The notes beneath the pieces were generated by a model. It was not told where the DNA came from and searched no databases. It saw only the letters and a program-made list of their open reading frames with translations. 31,815 nt of DNA from contig CAZOLY010000016.1 of NCBI GenBank assembly GCA_964580815.1, positions 1-31,815 on the forward strand, read 5' to 3'. Made by a program: the position numbers and the translations under genes. Positions 1 to 8,502 of this stretch are shown piece after piece; the first letter of the stretch is position 1; every line of letters begins with the position of its first letter. This stretch comes from G020354785 sp964580815 (GTDB lineage: Bacteria > Bacteroidota > Bacteroidia > Bacteroidales > UBA10428).

Positions 1-236
1 TTGTCAGCTTGCGGATGGGATTTATTGAAGAGTATGAAAAAAAGGCTGAACCGCTGCCCGTAATTGTTGATGAAGTGCTGGTAAATTTTGACCCCAAAAG
101 GGCGGGAAAAACCGCTCATATATTTTATGAATTTGCCAAAAACAGGCAGATCATGATATTCACATGCCACCCCGAGACAATAAAGTATTTTAAGCAGATG
201 GATGTTAATCAGATATCCATTAATGGTAACGGGTAA
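1..236 (+). CDS. C-terminal end of a YhaN-type AAA/SMC-like ATPase (partial)
   Basis: This is the 3' end of a gene that begins before the window; the open frame runs in from the left edge and stops at TAA 234-236. The visible 77 or so residues carry the late part of an SMC/Rad50-like ATP-binding head. A segment VSLRMGFIEEY resembles the signature helix of YhaN proteins, a Walker B/D-loop stretch reads PVIVDEVLVNFD, and IMIFTCHPE resembles the H-loop (switch histidine). YhaN-family ATPases usually pair with a YhaO/SbcD-like nuclease and are linked to DNA metabolism, but that partner would lie outside the window. The Walker B acidic pair (DE) is intact. The family call is fairly sure; the exact subfamily is an inference from a short fragment. 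Confidence 0.7.
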   Translation, partial: VSLRMGFIEEYEKKAEPLPVIVDEVLVNFDPKRAGKTAHIFYEFAKNRQIMIFTCHPETIKYFKQMDVNQISINGNG

Positions 237-264
237 GTTAATTTTTAAAATTGAATAGCTTTTT

Positions 265-272
265 TATTTTTG
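265..272 (+). promoter_or_regulatory. Possible -7 box (TATTTTTG) ahead of transketolase
   Basis: An exact match to the Bacteroidota -7 consensus TAnnTTTG sits 32 bp upstream of the transketolase start, in the 68-bp gap after the ATPase gene. No well-spaced -33 TTTG was found; the nearest TTG, at 251-253, is too close. The region is AT-rich, so this is a weak call. Confidence 0.25.
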
Positions 273-304
273 CAGATCTGTAATACTATAATATAAATAA
301 GATT

Positions 305-2362
305 ATGAGCAAAGAATTAATAGACAAGGTAGCAGATAATATACGTATACTTTCACTGGCGATGGTTGAAAATGCAAAATCGGGACATCCCGGGGGAGCC
401 ATGGGGGGAGCTGATTTTATAAATATTCTTTATTCAGAATTCCTTGACTGGGACCCTGATGATATGGAATGGAAAAACAGGGACAGGTTTTTTCTTGATC
501 CGGGCCATATGTCCCCTATGTTATATTCCATACTGGCACTGATAAATAAATACTCGATTGATGATCTGAAGAATTTCCGCCAGTGGGGAAGTCCGACCCC
601 GGGTCATCCTGAGCTGGAGGTAAGGAGGGGAATTGAGAATACGTCAGGCCCCCTGGGCCAGGGCCATGCCATGGCTCTTGGCTCTGCTATTGTCGAAAGG
701 TTCCTTGTAGCACGCTTTGGAGAATGGATGGCACACAAAACATATACTTACATTTCAGACGGGGGCATACAGGAGGAGATTTCCCAGGCAACGGGACGGA
801 TCGCAGGATTCCTTGGATTGAGCAGCTTTATTATGTTTTATGACTCCAATGATATACAATTATCTACTGAAACAAGCGTTGTAACAAATGAGAATACCGC
901 AAAAAAATATGAAGCATGGGGATGGAAGGTAATGACAATAGACGGGAATAACCAGGATGAAATAAGGAGAGCACTAAGCGAAGCCAATAAACAGAAGGAC
1001 AGGCCTACTCTCATAATTGGCAAAACCATAATGGGTAAGGGCGCCCTGACAGAAGACGGTAATAGCTTTGAGAGGCAGACCTCAACACATGGCATGCCAT
1101 TATCTGCTGCGGGGGGATCTGTAAGAAACACAATTAAAAATCTGGGGGGAGACCCTGATGATCCCTTTAAGATATTTCCTGATGTCAGGGAGTATTATAA
1201 CCAGGTGATAAAGAAAAAGTCGGATCATGTAAAACTGAAAAAGAAGGAAGAGGATGCATGGGCAAAAAATAATCCTGACCTCGCCGGGAAGCTTAACCTG
1301 TTTTTCTCGGGCAAAGCTCCTGAAATTGATTATAGCAGTATTCCGCAGAAAGATAATGCAGCGACAAGGGCTGCATCGGGAGCAGTCCTGGGATACCTGG
1401 CACAGCATCTGGGAAATATGATCGTAGCCTCAGCCGACTTATCCAACAGTGATAAGACAGACGGGTTCCTGAAATATACAAAGCCTTTCACTAAAGGTGA
1501 CTTTGCAGGCTCCTTTTTGCAGGCCGGCGTATCTGAGCTGACCATGGCAGCTATATGTAACGGGATGGCCTTACATGGTGGCGTAATTCCTGCATGCGGC
1601 ACGTTTCTGGTGTTTTCGGACTTCATGAAGCCCGCATTAAGACTGGCTGCATTAATGGGATTGCCTGTAAAATTCATATGGACACATGATGCCTTCCGTG
1701 TCGGAGAGGATGGACCTACACACCAGCCTGTTGAACAGGAAGCACAGTTGAGGCTGCTGGAGCAGATGAAAAACCATTCGGGTGAAAATAGCATGCTTGT
1801 TCTCAGACCTGCTGATGTGCATGAGACAACAATTTCGTGGAAGATGGCCCTGGAAAATACAAGAACTCCTACGGCCCTCCTCTTGTCACGACAAAATATC
1901 AATAATCTCCCTGCCAGGGACGGCTCAAGCCGCTTCAAAGATGCTATGGAAGCTCAAAAAGGAGCTTATATTGTGCAGGGCACGGACGGTAAACCCGATA
2001 TAGTTCTGGTTGCCAACGGTTCCGAGGTATCAACCCTGGTTGAAGGAGCGGTGAGGCTCCGGACTGAAAAAGGGCTGAAAATACAGGTCGTGTCAGCTCC
2101 GTCGGAGGGATTGTTTAGAAAACAGGATAAAGCCTACCAGGATAAGGTTTTACCTCCCGGTGTGCCTGTATTCGGACTAACGGCCGGATTGCCTGTCACA
2201 CTTAAAGGTCTTGCAGGACCTATAGGAAAAGTTATTGGTGTTGACCATTTCGGGTATTCGGCACCCTATAAAGTCCTGGATGAGAAATTTGGCTTTACAC
2301 CGGACAATATTTTCAATAAAGTACTGGAATACCTTTATCCTATTGCAGAACGAAGGCAATAG
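305..2362 (+). CDS. tkt: Transketolase
   Basis: Full-length 685-residue transketolase, the usual size. It moves two-carbon ketol units between sugar phosphates in the non-oxidative pentose phosphate pathway, in the cytoplasm, using thiamine diphosphate (ThDP) and a divalent metal. The N-terminal ThDP domain shows AKSGHPGGAMGGADF and GPLGQGHAMALG. The metal-binding GDG motif is SDGG at residues 151-154, followed by YDSND, the variant I associate with Bacteroidota transketolases. The middle pyrimidine-binding domain shows SELTMAAICNGMALHGG and DAFRVGEDGPTHQP. The C-terminal domain shows VLVANGSEVSTLVEG. The ATG at 305 is the natural start, directly before the conserved N-terminal helix. The last 23 bases overlap the 3' end of the convergent TonB-like gene. 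It is likely transcribed alone. Confidence 0.97.
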   Translation: MSKELIDKVADNIRILSLAMVENAKSGHPGGAMGGADFINILYSEFLDWDPDDMEWKNRDRFFLDPGHMSPMLYSILALINKYSIDDLKNFRQWGSPTPGHPELEVRRGIENTSGPLGQGHAMALGSAIVERFLVARFGEWMAHKTYTYISDGGIQEEISQATGRIAGFLGLSSFIMFYDSNDIQLSTETSVVTNENTAKKYEAWGWKVMTIDGNNQDEIRRALSEANKQKDRPTLIIGKTIMGKGALTEDGNSFERQTSTHGMPLSAAGGSVRNTIKNLGGDPDDPFKIFPDVREYYNQVIKKKSDHVKLKKKEEDAWAKNNPDLAGKLNLFFSGKAPEIDYSSIPQKDNAATRAASGAVLGYLAQHLGNMIVASADLSNSDKTDGFLKYTKPFTKGDFAGSFLQAGVSELTMAAICNGMALHGGVIPACGTFLVFSDFMKPALRLAALMGLPVKFIWTHDAFRVGEDGPTHQPVEQEAQLRLLEQMKNHSGENSMLVLRPADVHETTISWKMALENTRTPTALLLSRQNINNLPARDGSSRFKDAMEAQKGAYIVQGTDGKPDIVLVANGSEVSTLVEGAVRLRTEKGLKIQVVSAPSEGLFRKQDKAYQDKVLPPGVPVFGLTAGLPVTLKGLAGPIGKVIGVDHFGYSAPYKVLDEKFGFTPDNIFNKVLEYLYPIAERRQ

Positions 2363-3134
2363 GGAAAGTAAACTGGACACTGACCGGTTTGCCGCGCTGC
2401 TTGCCGGGTTCCCACCTCGGTGATGAGTTTACAACCCTTAAAGCCTCGGCATCAAGGTAGGGATCTACACCACGTACAATTTTGGCATTAACAACATTAC
2501 CTTTCGAATTTACGACAAACTGGACAAACACTCTGCCGGAGATGCCTTTTGCTGAAGCTGAATCAGGATAATGCAGGTTTTGCTGAATATACATTCTGAA
2601 GTTGTTTTGATCTCCGCCCTGGAATTCAGGCATGTCCTCAACAATTATAAATACCAGCTCTTCATCCTCCTGATCAGTATCATCCTCTTTCTCGTATTCT
2701 TTAAAATCTTTTTCTAAATCTTCATCATCTGTTATCTCGATTTCCTCCGCCTCATCATCAACTATTTGAAGCTCGAAATATTCAACCTCCTTCGGCGGGG
2801 GAGGAGCAGACTGTAATTTTCTTTCTTCTTCTTTGAAATACACCAGGAAGCTTACATCATCCCTGGCTGCCGTTCCTTTTACAGTGTACACTTTATTAAG
2901 ATCCGGACAGCCACGTACGGAACTTACAAGTATTTTATCACCTTGCGAATCCTGCAACATATATTTGCATGCTGAAGATGATATTTTATCTACTTCGGTA
3001 ACTCTTCCACTGATAAAAACCGGTTTATTGAAATGGAGATTAGTGCTTTTAATTTCTGCAACAGACACAGTCATCTGCGGGAATAAAGAATATTCAAGTA
3101 CTGCCAGAAGACACATTAAAAAAATCTTTTTCAT
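2340..3134 (-). CDS. Secreted OB-like domain fused to a TonB C-terminal domain
   Basis: I chose the ATG at 3134 (264 residues) because it begins a clean signal peptide, MKKIFLMCLLAVLEYSLFPQ; an upstream in-frame ATG at 3158 would add eight unconvincing residues. Residues of about 22-105 form a small beta-rich domain (SGRVTEVD, a central CKYMLQD, LNKVYTVKGTAA) that looks like a bacterial OB fold. A PPPPKEVE linker and a strongly acidic segment follow. From about residue 165 there is a typical Bacteroidota TonB C-terminal domain: VEDMPEFQGG, GRVFVQFVVNSKGNV, RGVDPYLDAEALRVV, WEPGKQRGKPV. Normal TonB is held in the inner membrane and powered by ExbB/ExbD. Here the N-terminus looks cleavable and no other membrane segment is visible, so energy transduction is doubtful. 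It may be a periplasmic adaptor or binding protein. The domain call is firm, the function unknown. Confidence 0.88.
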   Translation of the reverse strand: MKKIFLMCLLAVLEYSLFPQMTVSVAEIKSTNLHFNKPVFISGRVTEVDKISSSACKYMLQDSQGDKILVSSVRGCPDLNKVYTVKGTAARDDVSFLVYFKEEERKLQSAPPPPKEVEYFELQIVDDEAEEIEITDDEDLEKDFKEYEKEDDTDQEDEELVFIIVEDMPEFQGGDQNNFRMYIQQNLHYPDSASAKGISGRVFVQFVVNSKGNVVNAKIVRGVDPYLDAEALRVVNSSPRWEPGKQRGKPVSVQFTFPIAFVLQ

Positions 3135-3198
3135 TGGAAATTGATTTAAGTTTAGCAATGCATAATATAAACGTTAATTGCGTAATGGGTAGTTTAAA

Positions 3199-4839
3199 TT
3201 AAAAGTTAAAAGACAATGTTACCTCGCTGTTTTCATCATAATCTACAATTACTTTGCAGTCTCTGTTCCGGGAAACCATGATAAGTATATTTTCTTTACT
3301 TTCATTGTCTATAACATATCCATTTGCTTCAAGCAGCTCCTTTATAGCTTCAGCCAGCTTTTCCTGCTTATTTGTTCCCCTGTCGGTCAGATTAATTTCG
3401 AATTTCAATGATTTAACAAATGATTGTGGATTAGGCCTGTACCCAACAGTCTCATAGTATGAATAATAATAGCTATAACTTACTCTCTTTTGTATAGGCT
3501 CTGAGACATTTGATGTAAAAGCAACTGTTCTGTAAACAGTGGCATCTTTAATACTTAATGACGAAAGGCTGATATACTCGCGCCAGGTGTTTTGAGGCAG
3601 GTCATCTGCCGATATATTAAATTTGTCCAGCACGGCCTTTACGTTACTTTTACCATTCAGACCTAAAACACCGTTCGGACTTAACTCTGTGATTAATGTA
3701 TCCAGAATAGGATTGACATCAAAGTAATCGCTGTTGATGATATAGTCATAATCTGAATAGGTGCTTACGTTATATAATTCAATGTCATTCACAGGTTTAC
3801 CTTTCCTGTTTATTATTTTAAAGTATAAATTATCTCTTACAAAGGATTTACCTGCGTAAAAAGCTATAGCAACCTTATCGAAGTCAGGTTCAATAATTAT
3901 TTTGCCTTCTGAATTTATAAAACCTATTTTATCATCAATTTCAACACTGGCCAATCCGTTTGAAAAATATAAGGCTCGGTCATACTTGGGTTTTATTACT
4001 ATTTCCCCTTTCTTATTAATAAGACCCCAGTATCCGTCAACCTTAACTGAAGAATATCCGTTTTGGAACAAAGTTATATCATCCCATTCAGTATTAGCCC
4101 TTATGACTTTTTTACCTTTTTTATTAATAAATCCCCATCCCCATGTGGGGCCATCCGAATATGCAGCCAGGCCTTCCGAGAATGACGATAAGTCATCGAA
4201 TTTATCACTTGGTTTAATAACTTCATCGCCATTTCTATTGATAAATCCCATTGTTATTTTGGTCTTTTTCTCATTTTTTGTACTGTCATATTTTTCTGTT
4301 TTTTTCTCCACTAATGCCAGTCCTTCACTAAACGATCCTACATTGTTATAAACGGGTTTGATTACAATTTCCCCTTTTGTATTCATAAATCCCCATTTAT
4401 CCTTTTTGTTCCTGAAGGCAGCAAGTCCTTCAGAAAACTGGCTAATTTTCTCAACACTATCCAGTTTAGCTACAACTTCCATATTTTTATTTATAATAAC
4501 AGGATATTGATCTTCCTCTACAGCGCATGCCACTCCGTCATTAAAATACGTGGCAGATTTAAATGACTTGCCCATATCTATTCCTTTCCTGTTAATAAAG
4601 TCGTATGTGCCGTCAATATTAGGTACCAGCGCCATACCTTCATAAAATAATGAAGGCTGGTTAGTAAATTTGGTTTCAATTTTCTTCCTGCCCTTATAGT
4701 TAACATAGCCCCACCTGCCATCTTCCTTTTCCTGGTATGGTATTAATTTATTAAATTCCGGACCCTTGTTGCATTTTATAAACAAGATTGAAAGTACTGC
4801 TAATAACAGGTATGTATAGTTAAATTTTTTATTGTTCAT
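3199..4839 (-). CDS. WG-repeat lipoprotein, paralogue 1
   Basis: 546-residue envelope protein. It starts with a hydrophobic segment ending in Cys23 (LFIKCNK). This is probably a lipoprotein signal, although Lys just before the cysteine is unusual. Residues of about 30-360 are a run of seven or eight WG (KWG) repeats, recognisable by KWGFMNTKGEIVIKP, YWGLINKKGEIVIKP and FSEGLA, each repeat about 40-45 residues. The last 170 or so residues are not WG and not recognised; they include a tyrosine-rich patch around YSYYYSYY and end in beta-like strands. WG repeats occur in many Bacteroidota surface and periplasmic proteins without a fixed function. It lies 28 bp downstream of a second WG protein on the same strand and is probably co-transcribed with it. 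The two share the N-terminal architecture but differ at the C-terminus. Confidence 0.85.
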   Translation of the reverse strand: MNNKKFNYTYLLLAVLSILFIKCNKGPEFNKLIPYQEKEDGRWGYVNYKGRKKIETKFTNQPSLFYEGMALVPNIDGTYDFINRKGIDMGKSFKSATYFNDGVACAVEEDQYPVIINKNMEVVAKLDSVEKISQFSEGLAAFRNKKDKWGFMNTKGEIVIKPVYNNVGSFSEGLALVEKKTEKYDSTKNEKKTKITMGFINRNGDEVIKPSDKFDDLSSFSEGLAAYSDGPTWGWGFINKKGKKVIRANTEWDDITLFQNGYSSVKVDGYWGLINKKGEIVIKPKYDRALYFSNGLASVEIDDKIGFINSEGKIIIEPDFDKVAIAFYAGKSFVRDNLYFKIINRKGKPVNDIELYNVSTYSDYDYIINSDYFDVNPILDTLITELSPNGVLGLNGKSNVKAVLDKFNISADDLPQNTWREYISLSSLSIKDATVYRTVAFTSNVSEPIQKRVSYSYYYSYYETVGYRPNPQSFVKSLKFEINLTDRGTNKQEKLAEAIKELLEANGYVIDNESKENILIMVSRNRDCKVIVDYDENSEVTLSFNF

Positions 4840-4867
4840 GGCATAAAGTTTTTAATTTGTTAAGTTT

Positions 4868-6826
4868 TTATAAGCTTATTTCATTACCGTCAATATCAAG
4901 ATAGGTATCATTAATCTCATCATTTTCATCGTCATATTCTCTGACGATTGTTGCTACTTTGTAACCCGCGAATGCTGTTTTTTTATTATCACTGTCATAG
5001 AAGTCTATCCTTATCATTCTTCCAATATTATCGTACTGGTAACCGGAAATTGCTATTCCACTTGAATTGTCCTGTAATTTGCTGTCTTTGTCATAAAATT
5101 CAACCTTAGTCTGGTTACTGTTTTTATCATACTCCCATTTCTGAATGGCTATCCCTTCATTATTTTCCGTAAGCTGCCCTTCTTCATTTAAAAAATGCAT
5201 TTCGGTTAAGTTGCCTCTTCTGTCCCATGTATATTTTCTGAAGTAAATGTTGCCAATTATGATTATTTCATTATCAGTGTCATAAAGGGTTTCTTTAGCA
5301 CGTGATCCGTATTTGTCAAGCTCCCATGAATACCTGGCTACACCATATTTATTTTCAACAGGGTCCCCATCGTAGTCAAGATTTAGCTTTGCTATCCTTT
5401 GTTTGCTGTTGTTAAGCAAGATCATCTCGGAATATACTTCATCATCATTCATCGTCTTCCTGCCGTATTCATCAAGGAATATTCTTTTTTCCGTGCTGTC
5501 ATTGTATTCGAAAGCGACCTTAGAACACCCGAAAAACGGATCTTCTTCGCCGGCTTCACCATTATCCAGGTACTCAATCCTGACCAGTTCATTTAAATCG
5601 TTATTAATAAAATGATAACATTTGGTGGTCATTGCTGTTTTCTGGTTAACAGGATAAAGACCTTTAACAGAATATTTTCCGTCCAGTATTATTTTTCTGT
5701 AGTAGGAGTAGTTAACTACTGATTCTTCAGGACTATAACCCTGGATGCTTTGCAATACGTTATCAATATAAGACCTGTCAATATCGAATAGCTCCAGTTT
5801 TGAAGCTATTTTACCGCTTTTTGAGACAAAGATGTAATATTTGCCATCTTTTACAACTGCCTTGCCTTTATAGAAGGGATAGGCAATTACCTCATATTTT
5901 GCTTCGATTTTATTTATCCCCTTTTTGTTAACGAAGCCCATACCATCATCTTCCTCCAAAACCGAAAGACCGTTGAAAAATATGGGAGGAGCATCATAGA
6001 GGGAACCAAGAATCCTCTTTCCTTTGTTGTTAATGGCGCCCCACTGTCCGTACTCATAAAATGCGGCACAGCCATTATTAAAATTGGTAACTGTTTTCCA
6101 GTCAGGGTCGGGCGTGATAATTATTTTTCCCTTGGTATCAATGAATCCCCAGCCCGACGAATCCTTTACAGCTGCTAATCCTTCACTGAATGATCGAACT
6201 TCCTTGATATTTTTATCCAGCTTTATTTTTATATTTCCATTTATGTCGATAAATAACTTATCAACTTTATCAGCGTTGATATCCCTTAATTCAACAAATG
6301 CATATCCCTCTTTAAAGTTTAAAGCTTTAGTGTAAACCGGTTCAATAACCACTTCACCCGAAGTATTTAAATATCCCCATTTATTATTTTCTGCCTGAAA
6401 CTTGGCTAGTCCTTCTGAAAATAATCCACAGGTTAAAACTTCCTGCTTTAAATTGTCAATACAGAAAGCATCGGAAAAATCATTTTTTATGAAGCAGCGA
6501 TTTCCGTCTTCTTTAGTAACCAGGGCCATGCCTTCTTCAAACGGTGTAGCTGCCTGAAAATTATATCCCAGGGTATCGCCGTTAAGATTAATATAATCGT
6601 AACCTGTTGCTTTTTCTATCAATGCAACACCTTCTTTAAAATAACCTGGTTGAGATTCAAATTTTGGTTCAATTATGACTTTGCCTGATATGTCAACAAA
6701 GCCCCATTTACCGGTTTCCTCATCCTGAAATGGGGAAGGTTCCGGATTATACCACTCATTGTTTCTTGAACAATTGATAAGTGTAACTATAACAAAAAAA
6801 AGCAGGATTTTTTGTAAGTTTTTCAT
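4868..6826 (-). CDS. WG-repeat lipoprotein, paralogue 2, with C-terminal YD-like repeats
   Basis: 652-residue predicted lipoprotein: the signal segment ends in TLINCS with Cys19. WG repeats cover about residues 30-370 (GKWGFVDISGKVIIEP, KWGYLNTSGEVVIEP, GWGFIDTKGKIII). A spacer follows, then from about residue 500 to the end three to four degenerate repeats of about 40 residues built on W-D-x-x-G-N and E-Y-D cores (YTWDRRGNL, WEYDKNSNQ, YQYDNIGRM). They recall the YD/RHS style of beta repeat seen attached to WG arrays, but this is not a full RHS protein and no toxin domain follows. It is the first gene of a probable two-gene operon with the WG protein downstream. Its promoter must lie in the 269-bp divergent region that also serves the vWA-sigma operon. 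Function is unknown. Confidence 0.85.
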   Translation of the reverse strand: MKNLQKILLFFVIVTLINCSRNNEWYNPEPSPFQDEETGKWGFVDISGKVIIEPKFESQPGYFKEGVALIEKATGYDYINLNGDTLGYNFQAATPFEEGMALVTKEDGNRCFIKNDFSDAFCIDNLKQEVLTCGLFSEGLAKFQAENNKWGYLNTSGEVVIEPVYTKALNFKEGYAFVELRDINADKVDKLFIDINGNIKIKLDKNIKEVRSFSEGLAAVKDSSGWGFIDTKGKIIITPDPDWKTVTNFNNGCAAFYEYGQWGAINNKGKRILGSLYDAPPIFFNGLSVLEEDDGMGFVNKKGINKIEAKYEVIAYPFYKGKAVVKDGKYYIFVSKSGKIASKLELFDIDRSYIDNVLQSIQGYSPEESVVNYSYYRKIILDGKYSVKGLYPVNQKTAMTTKCYHFINNDLNELVRIEYLDNGEAGEEDPFFGCSKVAFEYNDSTEKRIFLDEYGRKTMNDDEVYSEMILLNNSKQRIAKLNLDYDGDPVENKYGVARYSWELDKYGSRAKETLYDTDNEIIIIGNIYFRKYTWDRRGNLTEMHFLNEEGQLTENNEGIAIQKWEYDKNSNQTKVEFYDKDSKLQDNSSGIAISGYQYDNIGRMIRIDFYDSDNKKTAFAGYKVATIVREYDDENDEINDTYLDIDGNEISL

Positions 6827-6971
6827 AATAAATAATTTACAGTGTTTGTTTAGATGAAATACTGGCTGAAAATAAAAAGAAAATTTACTACGGCCAAATG
6901 GTTCACAGACTTTTAATTTTTAAATAAGTTTATCTGTTAAGAAATTATAAACAATCAATTTATTAAATGTT

Positions 6972-6988
6972 ACAGTAAAATTTACTGT
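6972..6988. promoter_or_regulatory. Candidate operator: 17-bp inverted repeat ACAGTAAA-A-TTTACTGT
   Basis: The arms are 8 bp, perfectly complementary, around one central base. This is the size and form of a site for a dimeric repressor or activator. It lies 107 bp upstream of the vWA start and 145 bp from the WG start. No bound regulator can be named from the window. Confidence 0.45.
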
Positions 6989-6994
6989 TATAGA

Positions 6995-7010
6995 ACATAA
7001 TAATTTATGT
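6995..7010. promoter_or_regulatory. Second inverted repeat ACATAA-TAAT-TTATGT
   Basis: 6-bp perfect arms around a 4-base spacer, six bases after the first inverted repeat. The centre-to-centre distance is about 22 bp (two helical turns), which would place both sites on the same DNA face. The arms are AT-rich, so chance occurrence is possible. Confidence 0.3.
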
Positions 7011-7095
7011 CAGAAATAGTTGTTAAGAAATGAAAGGATTTATAGCAGAAATTCTTTCAATTTTATTTTAAATTTATCGTAGCTAAATTCAGGTT

Positions 7096-8502
7096 ATGTT
7101 TTCAATAATAAATTTCCTTTTTAAGTACAAAGCCGTTATTTGTATTTTCTTCTTATTCTCATTTTTTAATATTTATGGTCAGTCTGTACCCAAATATGAA
7201 CCTCCTGATACCCGAATTCTGTTCATATTTGATGCTTCACAGAGCATGGCAGGCTACTGGGAAAAAAACCGTAAGATAGATATTGCGCGCAAGACCTTAA
7301 TAAGTATCATTGATAGCCTTGAACATCTTGAGAATGTATCCATGGCATTACGTTTATACGGACACCAGAGTCCGGTTCCTCCCCAGAATTGTGAGGATAC
7401 GCGCCTTGAAGTACCTTTTGGCAAAAATAATGCAGCCAGGATCAGACAGGAATTAAGATTTATTATTCCGAAAGGTACAACTCCTATTGCATATTCACTT
7501 CAGAGGGGAGGAAAAGATTTTCCACCCGACTGTGATAACTGTCGCAACATAATAATACTAATAACGGATGGCATCGAGGCTTGTGATGGCGATCCCTGTG
7601 CCGTATCCTACGATTTACAGAAAAGCGGCATTGTCTTAAAACCTTTTGTTATAGGAATTGGTATTGATGAGGGGTTTAAGGAAACTTTCGACTGTATAGG
7701 CCATTATTATAATGCAGCAAGAGAAGAGAAGTTCAATGAGGTTATGGAAGTGGTAATATCGCAGGCTTTAAATGCTACTACTGCACAGGTGAATTTGCTG
7801 GATATTTATGGTAATCCTACTGAAACAGATGTAAACATGACATTTTACGATAGTTTTTCAGGGAAGATAATTTATAATTTTATTCACACTATTAATAACA
7901 AAGGCAATCCGGATACACTTATAATGGATCATCTGATAACTTATAAGCTAAAGGTTCATACCATACCGCCGGTTGAAGTTGACAATATTAAATTAAATGT
8001 GGGCAAACATACAATTATAGGGGTGGATGCACCCCAGGGTACATTAATATTAAAAACAGCAGACGGACAACAATACCGTGATTTGCAGTATATTGTCAGG
8101 CAAGCAGGGCATTCAAAGACTCTTAACATGCAAAATATGTATATGGAAGAGAAATACCTGGTAGGATTATACGATATTGAGGTCCCTGTGCTGCCAATTA
8201 TTAACTTAAGTAATGTTGAGATAAAGCAGAGCAATACGACAACAATAGAAATCCCGCGGCCGGGGATATTAACACTTATTAAGGCTGCTCCTGGTTTTGG
8301 AAGTATTTACCACAGAACAAGTAATAAGCAGGAAGAATGGGTTTGCAACCTCAACAACAAGATTAAAAATGAATCAATAATACTTCAGCCGGGAAAATAC
8401 AGGGTTGTTTACAGAGCCCAGAATGCCAGGCTGACAATTTATACAGTGAATAAAACTTTTGAAATCAAATCCGGAGCTTCAATAGCTATTCAGCTTTATT
8501 AG
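7096..8502 (+). CDS. Secreted von Willebrand factor A (vWA) domain protein leading a sigma-factor operon
   Basis: 468 residues. A hydrophobic N-terminus ending near FNIYGQS (about residue 30) looks like a signal peptide, so the protein is probably periplasmic or exported. The vWA domain spans about residues 40-230 with a complete metal-ion-dependent adhesion site: D46-x-S48-x-S50 (FDASQS), threonine at KGTTP (128/129) and aspartate at ITDG (D158). Several cysteines (NCED, PDCDNC, ACDGDPC) may form disulfides. The remaining 240 or so residues are beta-rich and resemble small carboxypeptidase-regulatory-like modules, without a clear family. Its stop codon is directly followed by the ATG of the ECF sigma factor with no spacer, so the two are almost certainly translationally coupled. 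Binding of a ligand or protein partner through the metal site is a family-based expectation; a sensing role is inference from the operon. Confidence 0.88.
   Translation: MFSIINFLFKYKAVICIFFLFSFFNIYGQSVPKYEPPDTRILFIFDASQSMAGYWEKNRKIDIARKTLISIIDSLEHLENVSMALRLYGHQSPVPPQNCEDTRLEVPFGKNNAARIRQELRFIIPKGTTPIAYSLQRGGKDFPPDCDNCRNIIILITDGIEACDGDPCAVSYDLQKSGIVLKPFVIGIGIDEGFKETFDCIGHYYNAAREEKFNEVMEVVISQALNATTAQVNLLDIYGNPTETDVNMTFYDSFSGKIIYNFIHTINNKGNPDTLIMDHLITYKLKVHTIPPVEVDNIKLNVGKHTIIGVDAPQGTLILKTADGQQYRDLQYIVRQAGHSKTLNMQNMYMEEKYLVGLYDIEVPVLPIINLSNVEIKQSNTTTIEIPRPGILTLIKAAPGFGSIYHRTSNKQEEWVCNLNNKIKNESIILQPGKYRVVYRAQNARLTIYTVNKTFEIKSGASIAIQLY

Larger units (their letters stand above)
6827..7095. promoter_or_regulatory. 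Divergent control region between WG lipoproteins and the vWA-sigma operon
   Basis: This 269-bp gene-free, AT-rich stretch separates two outward-facing transcription units. It holds an 11-bp exact direct repeat (TGTTAAGAAAT at 6935-6945 and 7021-7031). Between the copies lie two inverted repeats whose centres are about 22 bp apart. A TAAATTTA element at 7069-7076, one base from the TAnnTTTG -7 consensus, lies 19 bp before the vWA start and could be a -10-like box. No small gene or RNA is evident. Confidence 0.45.

Noticed and set aside
1330..1938. A 202-codon open frame antisense to transketolase
   Set aside because: The plus-strand frame is a fully conserved transketolase; the antisense product is cysteine- and serine-rich with no domain, as expected from a shadow frame.
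3902..4351. A 149-codon open frame antisense to the first WG-repeat gene
   Set aside because: It mirrors the WG repeats (recurring SPFLLINP strings are the reverse reading of the repeat), so it is a by-product of the repeat.
5000..5320. RHS/YD toxin protein
   Set aside because: The WG paralogue 2 tail has only a few degenerate YD-like repeats; there is no RHS core, no conserved cleavage motif and no toxin or immunity gene beside it.
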